Assembly (NCBI RefSeq): GCF_007197555.1
Contig: NZ_CP041614.1
Coordinates: 1,790,001-1,854,000 of the forward strand
Direction: 5' to 3'
DNA length: 64,000 nt
Origin: Shewanella psychropiezotolerans
GTDB lineage: Bacteria; Pseudomonadota; Gammaproteobacteria; Enterobacterales; Shewanellaceae
The position numbers were made by a program, and so were the translations under genes. The notes under the pieces are model-generated. The model did not search any database. It had not been told where the DNA came from and saw only the letters and a list, made by a program, of their open reading frames with translations. Positions within the stretch are counted from its first letter, which is position 1; each line of letters opens with the position of its first letter. Positions 37,664-46,975 of the stretch are shown here, piece by piece.

Positions 37664-40600
37664 ATGAGAAAAATTAAGTTAATGACAACAGGGTTATCGG
37701 TGTTGGCCTCGGCGTTACTACTGACTGCCTGTGGTGGCAGCGACAGTAGTGATACCACCACTACTCCTGATGTGCCCCCTATTTCACAAGCGCCGGTATC
37801 GGCCCGCGATGGCTTTAATGTGGTTACGCCCAACGAGCCGGGTTATGTCGATTTGTCGAGCCTAATTGAGAGTGGCGTCGCAGGGGCTAAGGTAACGGGT
37901 GTTTATCTTGAGTCCAGCCAGGGTAGTGGGCAATGTGGTGAAGTTTCTACAGATGATTTAGCTTCTGATCAAGGCTTTAGTGTCACAGTTGAAGGTGCAG
38001 CTATTTGTGAATATGGCTATGAAGTGGAAAGTGTGGCTTTAGCGGGTCAGACTAAGACACGTGCCAGGGCTAAAGTCATGGTGGCCAGTAGTGCAGGCGG
38101 CGCGGCAGTACTGCCTCCTATCTCGATAGCCATGGCGATTGATGACCTCCCAAGAGTGACTGATATTAAAGCGGAGCTGGAGGCAAAAGGAAGCTTCCCT
38201 ACAGGCTATATTCTATCAGAAAATTTCAGTGTACTGGGTGACGGCTATGTCACTATGGTGGCGACTGATTTTTCTATCACCTATAGGGCGGAAGCCGAAG
38301 GTGTATCACGTGTGGTTTACGCCCTGGAAAGTGTCGACCCTGATGCCCCTGATATCAAAATGGGCACATTAGATTATGCGGTTTCAGACAGTTTAAACAA
38401 TGCCCCAACAGCCTCAAGTTTTGCTTACAATGCTGATGAGATAAATACCTCCTATGAAATCGATCTCAGTGCTGATAATCATATAGATGATAGTGATGGT
38501 GATGGTCTGCAATTGGTTGAGGTTCAGAGCTATACCGCTACAGTGGCGGCTAAAGACCCAAATGATTTAAGTAATACTGTATTAACATTTACAAGTTTAG
38601 TTGGTGGTAAACACTATGTTACTTACGTTGTTTCCGACCAGCACGGTGGTTTTGCTACAGGCATTATAGAAGTCAGTGTGGCGAATCAAGATCAAATGGC
38701 AAGATGGTCAGATATCGAGAATGACCAGTTACTTTTTACAGCTCCTCAGACTAAATTTGAAATGGATATTGAAGCTGCTGCTGCAACTTATCAGGGTAAC
38801 TGGATTGATACCGGATATACACCCAATATTAGCATGTCAACTTTCTCATCAGTGGGGGCCGAGGCATATTGTGCTACGCGAGGCCGATTGCCCACTGTCG
38901 CAGAAATACAGGATTTGTATAACGTTAAATCTCCGGCCTCAAGTTATTCTTGGCCGATGGGTCAAGGGTATCTAGCTCTGGATGGTACTAGTTTTAGCGT
39001 TGTATCTTTACTCGATAACAAGATTGCTCAAGTTAATGGGGGCTTTATTATGCCACTTGTGTAGATAGTGGTGGACCTCGTCTTTTGGCAAATAAAAACA
39101 CAGCAATTGCCAACGACGTTGACACGGTTGAACTGACTGCTTCATTTGTTCGTGATACCGGACCGGTCGTTGGTGCTGTACTCAGCTATAGTCTTTCATC
39201 GAGTCCAGAAAAAACTGTCATTACTACAGATGAACAAGGTGAAGCCAAGTTTAGTGTGAAGAGTACTCAAGCAGGTACGGCGGCGGTAAATTTAGAGTAC
39301 GTAAACAACACATCGGAAACAGTTCGTGTGTCTACTGATATTAATTTTATCGGTGATATAGATACTGCGGAAGTCGTTTCTATGGTAGTGATTAATGACA
39401 ATGCAGCTGCCGATGGTTTAGCAATGAATAAATATGGCGTTACCCTACATGATTTTTACGGTAATCCAGTTGGCGGGGCACTTATAAAGTTGGAGAAGGA
39501 CAGCGTCACTGCTGATTTGTTCGAAAACCCCTTAGGGCTAATATCTGGTGTGGATGGTCAAGTCATTTTTAATCTAACTGATTCTATCGAGGAGCGTGTT
39601 GAGGTTACCGCAAGTTTCACTAATGCCGGAGGTGCTTTCACATCTGAATCCAGATATAGCGTATTTAGTGACCCAATCTGTTCTGATGTTATCAGTGGAG
39701 AAATTCTATTTGTCTGCCCTAAGAAACATAACGATGCTTCATTGAGATCCGTTGAAGCTGAAGATTATTGCAACGATACTGGTACACGCTTACCAACCAT
39801 AAATGAACTGTTAGCCTTGTTTCAAGAAAATGGACACATGGGAACTGCATATGGTTGGAATATGGGCGATTATTACTGGTCCAGTACAATGGATGGTCAG
39901 GGTAGAACTTATGACTTTAACCTTACTAATGGATCTGTTTCGAATAACAACCCTGCAGATATCTCAAAATTTGCTTGCGTCAGTGACGGTGGTGAAATAG
40001 ATACGGCAAGAGTTGCCAGTCTGACCATAGAGGAAGATAATGCCAGAGCGAATACCATTGAGCGGAACGTGATTGAAATCACCTTACTCGATAGTGAAGA
40101 TCGTCCGGTACCAGGGGCTAATATCAATGTTCAACTTGGTAGTAACACTGTTTCAACTGATGAAGATATAGCTTTGCTAGTGTCGGATGGGCGAGGGCAG
40201 GTCAGGCTTCATTTGGCTAACACTGTAGGGGAACCAGTCGCTGTAGAGGTGTCTTACACTGGTTATATATCTGGCTTCACATCTCTTTCTACGACAAGTC
40301 AATTTGCTGCTCCGCTGCCATTTACTTATCCATTGACCGAGCAAGAAGCGATTGAACAAGGTGTTCCATATAGCTCTACTCAGAGAGAGAATGGCAGTTA
40401 TGGACCTGATGATGTCACGTTCGCGAGGATGAATTGGGCTGAAGCAAGTTCATTTTGTATTAATCAGGGCAAACGCCTGCCGAGTTTCGATGAGCTTGAA
40501 TTACTATACGCAGACGAAGGAAACATGTGGACCGCACTCGGTTGGCCTACATATTGGGCATACTGGACGAGTACAGAGCATGATACTAATCCAGACTACC

Positions 40601-40680
40601 ACTGGGAAGTTCGTCTCCATGATAATAGTACCAGTACTCAACATAATAATAATTCTAGGTATGTTACTTGTACTAACTAA
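37664..40680 (+). pseudogene. modular surface lipoprotein A (Ig-like and Lcl-like domains), frameshifted
   Basis: Lipobox LLLTACGG gives a lipid-anchored protein of about 1005 residues. The N-terminal module (APVSARDGFNVV...GYVDLSSLIESG) is shared with the genes at 42607 and 55669. Then a first Lcl/DUF1566-like unit (AYCATRGRLPTVAEIQDLY), two Big_1-type Ig domains joined at INFIGDIDTAEV, a second Lcl-like unit (TRLPTINELLALF...YYWSST), another Ig domain, and a third Lcl-like unit (KRLPSFDELELLY...YWTSTEHD). The frame breaks at the G5 run 39038-39042. One more G reads NGGLYYATCVDSGG and joins both parts. Likely a surface-exposed binding protein. Confidence 0.8.
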
Positions 40681-40763
40681 CTATAGATTTCATTTACGAT
40701 GGGATTCAGTATAAGTTTACATTTGGATTAAGGGGCTGGCTTAACGGCGCCAGTCACTTTAAA

Positions 40764-40782
40764 GCGTACTTTGTAAGTACGC
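40764..40782. other. perfect 8-bp hairpin before the repeat unit
   Basis: GCGTACTT-TGT-AAGTACGC, a perfect stem with a 3-base loop, between lipoprotein A and its terminator. It has no T tract, so it is not a terminator by itself. Confidence 0.5.
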
Positions 40783-40812
40783 ACAATCTTCAAATAAATT
40801 GATAGAGCCCAC

Positions 40813-40853
40813 AATAAAAAAGCCAGCGGTGTCATACCGCTGGCTTTTTTATT
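40813..40853. terminator. bidirectional terminator, lipoprotein A and LysR copy 1
   Basis: AATAAAAAAGCCAGCGGT pairs perfectly with ACCGCTGGCTTTTTTATT across a 5-base loop. It serves the lipoprotein (plus) and the convergent LysR (minus). Versions of this CCAGCGG/CCGCTGG hairpin recur at 45487 and 58218. Confidence 0.9.
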
Positions 40854-40879
40854 GGGTGCCGAAAAGGGGTTACGGGACG

Positions 40880-41782
40880 TTAGTTGTATCTCAGTTTTTG
40901 TATTGCCAGCCCGAGAGTTCTCAGTGTGGCCACCTTGATTGAGCTTTTACGCCACATCAGGCCTATTTCTCGGTAGGGTGCTTCGCCGGGTGGCTGCATC
41001 ACAACCGCATTAGAGTGCTTAATCAGGCCATAATCGATGGCCATTTGAGGCAGGAATATGGCGCCGACTTTTGCATCGACGAGCAGGGCTAAGGTTTGTA
41101 GATTCGTGGCGCTTTGATGGCTAAATTTCTTTTTATTATCGAGAAAGAAAGGGCCTAGTTCAGTCTCTGACATGCTACTTTCTCCTTTTAGCAGGTAGAT
41201 ACTTTCGTCTGGGAGGTTTTGGTAGTCCAGTGGTTCGCCTAGTTGCTCGGCAAGGTCTGGATGTACAACAAACTTAAACGGGTCAATTCCCAGTTTCATA
41301 TAATGGTGACGGCCTATGTCTACCGGTTGAGCCACAAATATCATGTCCAACTCGCCCTTGGTTAACGCCTCGATAAGCTCATCAGTACTGCCCTCTTTAA
41401 TCGTCAGGTTTAGGTCCGGATAGGCCTCATCACAGTGTTTAAAGATACTCTTGAGCACAAACAAGGCTATGCTGGAGATACAACCCAATCGAACATTGCC
41501 GGTCATTACATTCCCCTGTTGCCTGACCAGCGACACCATATCATTAGCTTCAGCGAGTAACTTCCTTGACCTCTGCACTACATCTTCACCAATCGCAGTA
41601 AAAGTAAATGTATTGCCGTGACGTTCGAGTAATTTATCGCCAAGCATATCCTCCAGGTTTTTAATTCCCGTAGACAGGGTCGACTGACTCACTCCGCATG
41701 CTTTGGCTGCACGGTGAAAATTAAGCTCTTGGTGCAGGTTAACCAAGTAAACGAGGTTCTTAAAACTGGGTAAGTCATTCAT
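40880..41782 (-). CDS. LysR-type regulator, copy 1 of an identical pair
   Basis: 300 residues: HTH at about 5-63 (FHRAAKACGVSQSTLSTGI), effector domain (NVRLGCISSIALFVLKSIFKH). The layout resembles OxyR-like members, and one Cys lies in GCISS. The protein is identical to that at 53942-54844. Divergent from the Ner-like gene, with a 328-base shared region. Likely controls the unit in which it sits. Confidence 0.9.
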   Translation of the reverse strand: MNDLPSFKNLVYLVNLHQELNFHRAAKACGVSQSTLSTGIKNLEDMLGDKLLERHGNTFTFTAIGEDVVQRSRKLLAEANDMVSLVRQQGNVMTGNVRLGCISSIALFVLKSIFKHCDEAYPDLNLTIKEGSTDELIEALTKGELDMIFVAQPVDIGRHHYMKLGIDPFKFVVHPDLAEQLGEPLDYQNLPDESIYLLKGESSMSETELGPFFLDNKKKFSHQSATNLQTLALLVDAKVGAIFLPQMAIDYGLIKHSNAVVMQPPGEAPYREIGLMWRKSSIKVATLRTLGLAIQKLRYN

Positions 41783-42110
41783 ATAAGCGATTGGTTTTCC
41801 ATTGTTTATCTATGTGGTGTCAATGTTGAATCAATATTAATTATAGCAGTCAACTGTAATGTTTCGACAGTAGCTGTAATTAAAACATTCATTAATCATT
41901 GTTAAGTATGAAATGTGCAGATTGGCCTCATTTGAAACCTTGGTGAAACAAAGCTTGGATGTTAGATCTATTTAATAGATCAAGCAATAATCTTCGATCG
42001 TATATTTAGATTTTAGTTTTGTTCGATATAAAAATTAAGTCAGTAAGCGTTGCCTGCGGGCCGCTCAAAATGTGCGGTAGATGCTCTAGTTAACAAATGA
42101 GGTTCCAGAG
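41783..42110. promoter_or_regulatory. divergent promoter region, LysR and Ner-like gene, copy 1
   Basis: 328 AT-rich bases identical to 54845-55172. A dyad-like TTGAATCAATATTAATTATA near the LysR side could be an operator. Complete identity between copies implies identical control of both lipoproteins. Confidence 0.5.
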
Positions 42111-42380
42111 ATGAAATCAGCCCATGTAGAAAGTCACACTGTTGTCGATATGCACCGCTTGGATATCGTTTGTTCGCTGCATAAAAAAGGGCTAACCATC
42201 AAGTCACTGTCGCTAGAGGCGGGGTTGGCGGCAGGAACCTTGAGTAAGGCGCTGGACCGCCCCTGGACTAAGGGGGAGCGAATTATAGCTGAAGCCTTGG
42301 AGATGAAACCTCAGGATATCTGGCCGACGCGCTATGAAAATACAAGATACGAGATACGAGCCATTTCGATGCACTCCTAG
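42111..42380 (+). CDS. Ner/Nlp-family small DNA-binding protein, copy 1
   Basis: 89 residues. HTH region HRLDIVCSLHKKGLTIKSLS, then LEAGLAAGTLSKALDRPWTK and GERIIAEALEMKPQDIWPTRY, the pattern of phage Mu Ner and bacterial Nlp/SfsB regulators. Typical length. It probably binds DNA in the same unit. Identical to 55173-55442. Phage-type regulator in a chromosomal unit suggests a mobile origin. Confidence 0.85.
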   Translation: MKSAHVESHTVVDMHRLDIVCSLHKKGLTIKSLSLEAGLAAGTLSKALDRPWTKGERIIAEALEMKPQDIWPTRYENTRYEIRAISMHS

Positions 42381-42511
42381 GGAGTGTCACTACGTATATA
42401 ACGCAGCTCATAGAAACAGCGACACACAAATAACATTGCAATCACCTTCATCCTGAGCGTTAAGCGCTTTGGGGAAGGATGTGTGCAGTTAACACAATTT
42501 AAGGATTTAAC

Positions 42512-42610
42512 ATGACCAGTGTCATTGGCCTGGCGGCCACTCAAGCACTATTTAATGCATTTAGACATTTCAAATGTATGGACATCAAGCTATCAGGAGG
42601 CCTGGGATGA
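42512..42610 (+). CDS. 32-aa leader ORF overlapping lipoprotein B1 start
   Basis: ATG preceded by AAGGA, 32 codons (MTSVIGLAATQALFNAFRHF, then KCMDIKLSGGLG). The TGA at 42608-42610 overlaps the lipoprotein ATG (42607), and the lipoprotein ribosome site AGGAGG lies inside this frame. Such an ATGA overlap indicates coupled translation. Identical in copy 2. Confidence 0.5.
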   Translation: MTSVIGLAATQALFNAFRHFKCMDIKLSGGLG

Positions 42611-44964
42611 GAATGGGTAAACTCAATGTATTAACTTCTGTGGTGCTGTCTAGCCTGTTGTTGTCAGCGTGTGGGGGAGGAGATTCAGGCTCTGATTCTC
42701 CCGCTGAAGGTCCTGTAGTTGAGCAGGCGCCGGTATCGGCTCGTGATGGTTTTAATGTAGTTGCGCCCGACGAGGCAGGTTATGTCGATTTGTCGAGTCT
42801 GATTGAGAGTGGGACAGCAGGTGCTAAGGTGACCGATGTTTATCTCGAATCCAGCCAGGGCAGTGGCCAGTGTGGTCAGGTACAAACGGGTGACGAAGGC
42901 AGCGACATCTTAGGTCAGGGCTTTAATGTCACAGTTGAAGGCGCGGCCATTTGTGAATATGGTTATGAGGTGGAAAGTGTTGCTTTGGCGGGTCAGACTA
43001 AGACACGTGCCAGGGCTAAAGTCATGGTGGCGAGTAGTGCAGGTGGCGCGGCAGTACTGCCTCCTATCTCGATAGCCATGGCGGTGGGTGATCCAGAGTT
43101 AGAGACAGATATCAAAGCGGCTCTGGGAACTGATTTCCCCGCTGGTTATACCTTATCTGAAGATTTCAGCGTGTTAGGTGATGGCGAAGTTGATATAAGT
43201 ACCGATGATTTTACTATTACCTATCAGGCCACCGCTGAAGGTGTATCCCGTGTGGTTTATGCTCTTGAAGGTAACATCGCTGGCGTGCCTGACATCAAGA
43301 TGGGGACTTTAGATTATGCTGTGTCGGATAGCTTGAATAATGCGCCTACGGCAGCAAATTTTGCATACGATGAAGATGTTGAGATAAACACCAGTGTAGA
43401 TATCGATGTCAGTGGCTATATCGAAGATGTCATCGATAGCGATGAGCTGCAGCTTATCGAAGTTAAAAGTTACACCGCCAATGTGGCGTCAAAAAACGCC
43501 GCAGACTTAACTAATACCGTGTTTACGTTTGAGGCGCCTACCGATGGTGAGCATTATGTCAGTTACATGGTGTCAGACCATCGAGGCGGCTTTGCTACGG
43601 GGATAGTTGAGGTTACAGCATTTGATGCCAACCAAGTGGCCAGATGGACCGATATCGATTATTGGGATGATCCTGCTAAACGTCTACTGACATTTTCAGC
43701 CCCTAAAACCAAGTTTGAAATTGAACAAACGACTAGTGAATATCAAGGGTCATATACAGATAATGGCTACACGCCAGCTCTGCAGTTAGCCACATTTACC
43801 TACGCTGGTGCTCAAGCATATTGTGGGGGGCGAGGGCGTTTACCTACGTCAGCTGAAATGGATGTAATGTATGATGCCGTTGACCCTAAAGTGAATAAAC
43901 TTTGGCCAGCAGGTAAAGCTTATATCACTCAAGACGGTTCGAATGCTGGTTTGTACTCAATTGAAAATGGGACGCCTAATGTAATGGGGACAGACACTTA
44001 CAATGTGACTTGTGTTGACAGTGGCGGACTCACTGTAGATGTTGTACGTGGAGTTGCTGTTGCAAATGGGACTGATAGGGTACAGCTGGACTTTGCCTTG
44101 GTACGTGATACAGGCCCGGTCGCTAATGCAATTTTGTCTGTAGAGACAACAAATGATGCGGTTCCTGATAGCAGTACATACACGACAGACGAGAACGGAT
44201 TAGCGACTATCAAGGTGACTAGTATCAAATCTGGTGACTCAAAGGTAACCGTGACCTATGTAGGGGATAATGGGATTAGCGTTTATGTGTGGAGGACAGT
44301 GAACTTTATCGGTGACATCGATACGGCGCGAGTAGCGCAGTTGTCAGTACTTCAGGATAACGCTAGTAGTGATGGTGTTGAGGAAAACAGCTTAAGAGCG
44401 GAGTTGCTTGATGCTAATGGTAATCCTGTTGTAGGTGCGCTTGTTGAAGTGAGTTTAGATAGCGGGACTGCAATGATACAGCCGCCACCTAATTTATATA
44501 CGGATGATAGCGGTTTTTTCGAAATCAAGGTAACGAACGATGTGGAAGAGGTCGTATCGGTGACTAGTACTTTTACCAGTTTGCTGAATGGGCTTTCAAG
44601 TCAACAAGCTGATATTACATTCAACTCGAATGCAATTATTTTATCTGGAAATTTTTATGATGGATATTGGACTAGTAGTTGTGGGTTTGCGACTCGGAAG
44701 ACGATTCAAGGGCCGGGGCCTTTGAATGTGACCCAAGTTACCCTTAGTAATAGTCAGGAAATACTTGCAGGTAGTTGTAGTTCAAGGCGAAAGAATATGC
44801 TGCAATTTCAGAGCGGATCTGACTTTACTTATACTTTTGGGGGGCCGCTTAAGCAGTATGCTTACCCAGGGCAAATATATTGTACAAGTAGAGGGACGGG
44901 CACTATAAGAATGGAGTCCAAAATTGACAGTACTGCTTCAGATCTGACAGTTATATGTAACTAA
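42607..44964 (+). CDS. modular surface lipoprotein B1
   Basis: 785 residues from the ATG with AGGAGG upstream. Lipobox SLLLSACGGG. Shared N-terminal module (APVSARDGFNVVAPDEAG), an Lcl/DUF1566-like unit (AYCGGRGRLPTSAEMDVMY), two Big_1-type Ig domains (LDFALVRDTGPV; linker NFIGDIDTARV), then a unique Cys-containing C-terminus (YWTSSCGF, AGSCSSRR, YCTSRGTG, LTVICN). Up to the linker it is identical to B2 at 55669. After it the sequence differs. Probably lipid-anchored and surface-exposed. Confidence 0.85.
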   Translation: MRMGKLNVLTSVVLSSLLLSACGGGDSGSDSPAEGPVVEQAPVSARDGFNVVAPDEAGYVDLSSLIESGTAGAKVTDVYLESSQGSGQCGQVQTGDEGSDILGQGFNVTVEGAAICEYGYEVESVALAGQTKTRARAKVMVASSAGGAAVLPPISIAMAVGDPELETDIKAALGTDFPAGYTLSEDFSVLGDGEVDISTDDFTITYQATAEGVSRVVYALEGNIAGVPDIKMGTLDYAVSDSLNNAPTAANFAYDEDVEINTSVDIDVSGYIEDVIDSDELQLIEVKSYTANVASKNAADLTNTVFTFEAPTDGEHYVSYMVSDHRGGFATGIVEVTAFDANQVARWTDIDYWDDPAKRLLTFSAPKTKFEIEQTTSEYQGSYTDNGYTPALQLATFTYAGAQAYCGGRGRLPTSAEMDVMYDAVDPKVNKLWPAGKAYITQDGSNAGLYSIENGTPNVMGTDTYNVTCVDSGGLTVDVVRGVAVANGTDRVQLDFALVRDTGPVANAILSVETTNDAVPDSSTYTTDENGLATIKVTSIKSGDSKVTVTYVGDNGISVYVWRTVNFIGDIDTARVAQLSVLQDNASSDGVEENSLRAELLDANGNPVVGALVEVSLDSGTAMIQPPPNLYTDDSGFFEIKVTNDVEEVVSVTSTFTSLLNGLSSQQADITFNSNAIILSGNFYDGYWTSSCGFATRKTIQGPGPLNVTQVTLSNSQEILAGSCSSRRKNMLQFQSGSDFTYTFGGPLKQYAYPGQIYCTSRGTGTIRMESKIDSTASDLTVICN

Positions 44965-44999
44965 AAGGCTGTATTGAGGTACCGCCTCTAAAGCCGGCT

Positions 45000-45314
45000 G
45001 TTTTGTTGCTAACATTTTTTGTGGAGTGTCTTTAAAGGATGCTAGGGGGTTATGCATCGCGCTGTATTTGTTAGGAGTATACAGCGCCACCTGCTCGTAA
45101 AGCTGGCGTAATTTTACGGTGAAATTGGTGAGAGCGCGTTTTCCTGTGCCTACATGGCCGTTTAAGTTGTATTGACACCGAGCCAGTCAAAACCTTTGGT
45201 GGTTTTACCAATAAAGGTTTTATTGGGATGCTGCACAAAGCCAAAGTGGTTAAACCACTGATTGAGTTGTTTGACCGCTTTTCGCAGCGTATAGCGGGTA
45301 TTGCATGTGGGCAT
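45000..45314 (-). pseudogene. reverse transcriptase C-terminal remnant
   Basis: Minus strand 45162-45314 reads TRYTLRKAVKQLNQWFNHFG, then FVQHPNKTFIGKTTKGFDWLG, the post-catalytic segment of bacterial reverse transcriptases (usual form: LR...HPDKTFIGR..KGFDWMG). A shift then continues as GTGKRALTNFTVKLRQLYEQ toward 45000. The upstream YxDD motif is missing or ruined. Too short to act. The RT class cannot be told from this fragment. Confidence 0.7.
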
Positions 45315-45486
45315 GGTAATCGTCTTTTATTGTTGACAGGGATTGGTCAACTGCATGTAGTTAAAGGTGGTAGCTCGCTCGTCGTGTGGTTTTTGAATTA
45401 AGCGCATGGGGGGCGATTGGTCATCAAGGATGATTTAATGCGCGCGCAATCATTTTTGTGTGTTTTAGGAGGGCTCAAATATTGAT

Positions 45487-45518
45487 AAAGCCAGCGGCAT
45501 GACATCGCTGGCTTTTTA
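45487..45518. terminator. hairpin terminator of the lipoprotein-unit type
   Basis: AAAGCCAGCG...CGCTGGCTTTTTATT, directly followed by ATTGGGTGCCGAAAA, the same junction that opens both repeat copies. Confidence 0.75.
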
Positions 45519-45545
45519 TTGGGTGCCGAAAAGGGGTACTGGACG

Positions 45546-45600
45546 TTAGTTGTATCTCAGTTTCTGTATTGCCAGTCCCAGAGTTCTCAGGGTGGCCACT
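45546..45600 (-). pseudogene. lysR 3' end scar, third copy
   Basis: Codes VATLRTLGLAIQKLRYN and a stop, identical to the last 17 residues of the two LysR copies, then diverges. The start of a third unit, otherwise lost. Its base differences match copy 2 rather than copy 1. An open frame continues upstream (SHLPDILKPPLTVPPNI) without similarity to LysR, so the join is a rearrangement. Confidence 0.8.
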
Positions 45601-46125
45601 ATATTGGGTGGCACGGTTAAGGGGGGCTTAAGTATATCAGGTAGGTGAGAAAGGTAACGCGGCATAAAATGCATGCTCAATTCATAATCATGCTCAGCAA
45701 GGTGATTTCAAGCTATTGAAATGTAGGTTTTATATTTACTTTGTCTATTCACTGGGTGATTTATATATGTTTATGACTATTTACTAGTTATCACTCATTA
45801 TATAGAGCAGTTTTGAGAAGCCTAGATACTTATAGCAAGTCAACAAACTTGAGCTGGTAATGGTAGAGCTATTAAGTTTGAAGGCAAAGTAAATGAGGGG
45901 TAATTAACATGGGTGGCACAGTTAAAAGCATTGTTAAAAAGGGGAAGGTTTTTATAGCAAGATGAAAGCTGATTTCGTTATTTCATACTACAAGGTATTT
46001 ACACTGTAGATGAAATCGCTTTTCATTCGATACTTTCGTGATACAAATTGCGTTTTTCAAAAGCATATACTGGCTCCAGTTCGAAAGAAGAACTTCAACA
46101 AATTATTATTTTACGGAGCTTTAAA

Positions 46126-46641
46126 ATGAAAAACGTATTCAAAATCGCAACAATCAGTGCACTAGTTATGTTGGCAGGTAATGCAGTAGCTGTTGAGTCT
46201 ACAGGTAACTTCCAGTGGACTGGTACTGTTGCTGCTGCAAATGTTATTGACCCTGAATTGGTTATTGTTGATACAGGTACTGTTGGCCACAATGACGGTA
46301 CACTTACTTTTGCAGTCGACGAGACTACTAAAGCAGTAACTGTTTCATCATCTTCTGAGCTTTCTTTCAATGTAGAAGACAGCACTGGTGCTCAAGCCAA
46401 TTACTTCTACGCACTAACTAACCTTAAGTTCTCTTCTGGTGGTGGATTACTTGGCGAAGATACAGCTGAAGAGTTCTCTGTGATGGTTGATTCAAGCGCT
46501 CTTGTTAAAAATACTAGCACTGCTGCTGCTGAGTCAGTAATTATGACTCTAGAAACTGGTGCATCTGGTATGCCTAGTGTTGCTGAAGGTGATGAAGTTG
46601 TTGTTCAGGCGACAGTTTTGATTTCTGACGCTGCAATCTAA
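46126..46641 (+). CDS. major pilin subunit of a CS1-type pilus
   Basis: 171 residues from the ATG with GGAG upstream (an upstream frame start at 46048 is not domain-like). Signal peptide (ALVMLAGNAVA), then a beta-rich, Thr/Val/Ala-rich Ig-fold-like mature protein without cysteines, as expected for donor-strand pilins. First gene of the pilus operon, followed by a terminator that would make it the most abundant product. No close named homologue recognised. Confidence 0.65.
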   Translation: MKNVFKIATISALVMLAGNAVAVESTGNFQWTGTVAAANVIDPELVIVDTGTVGHNDGTLTFAVDETTKAVTVSSSSELSFNVEDSTGAQANYFYALTNLKFSSGGGLLGEDTAEEFSVMVDSSALVKNTSTAAAESVIMTLETGASGMPSVAEGDEVVVQATVLISDAAI

Positions 46642-46714
46642 TTTAATTATCCAGATGCTATGTTCATAACTATTTATTTTATTGATTATGAACTAAGCCT
46701 TTGTAAGTAGATAA

Positions 46715-46754
46715 TGCCGGATGCTAGATGTTATATCTTTATATCCGGCTTTTT
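46715..46754 (+). terminator. terminator/attenuator after the major pilin
   Basis: GCCGGAT...ATCCGGC followed by TTTTT, between the pilin and the rest of the operon. Typical of pilus operons, where it keeps pilin transcript in excess over usher and chaperone. Confidence 0.7.
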
Positions 46755-46975
46755 AAGTTGTAGCTTTTAGTCAATAGATTTGAGTGTCGCGTAGAGTGAA
46801 TTATTTACTTTGAATGTGGATAAGCTCAACATGGCTTAATATATTGTCTTCACTTTAAATTGTTTTATTTATTTTCAAGTTGGTTTTATTTAATTCTAAA
46901 GTTCAACTTAAATCTAAAATTAATACTTGAAAATATATTGATATTGAAGTATTCGAAATAAATGTAGGGACTGAA
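46755..46975. other. AT-rich leader before the minor pilin
   Basis: About 220 AT-rich bases between the attenuator and the minor pilin ATG (AGGG upstream). Could hold a secondary promoter. No gene seen. Confidence 0.35.

Larger units (their letters stand above)
40851..44333. repeat. 3.48-kb direct repeat, copy 1
   Basis: From ATTGGGTGCCGAAAA just after a terminator to the Ig-linker codons GDIDTARV of the lipoprotein, nearly identical to 53914-57394 (offset about 13,062). It contains a LysR gene, a Ner-like gene, a leader ORF and the first two thirds of a lipoprotein. The few differences I see are within about 130 bases of the left edge and 60 of the right edge, plus one G in a homopolymer. 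Confidence 0.9.
44965..46125. other. remnant-rich region between lipoprotein B1 and the pilus operon
   Basis: Holds a reverse-transcriptase-like remnant (45000-45314), a terminator (45487), a LysR 3' scar (45546-45600) and then about 500 AT-rich bases with the pilin promoter. The motif GGGTGGCAC-GTTAA occurs twice (near 45604 and 45909). No intact gene. Confidence 0.6.

Noticed and set aside
37664..40680. Programmed frameshifting or phase variation at the G run of lipoprotein A
   Set aside because: The run is short, no slippery heptamer with stimulatory structure was seen, and the same one-base loss hits many unrelated genes, which fits sequence error better.
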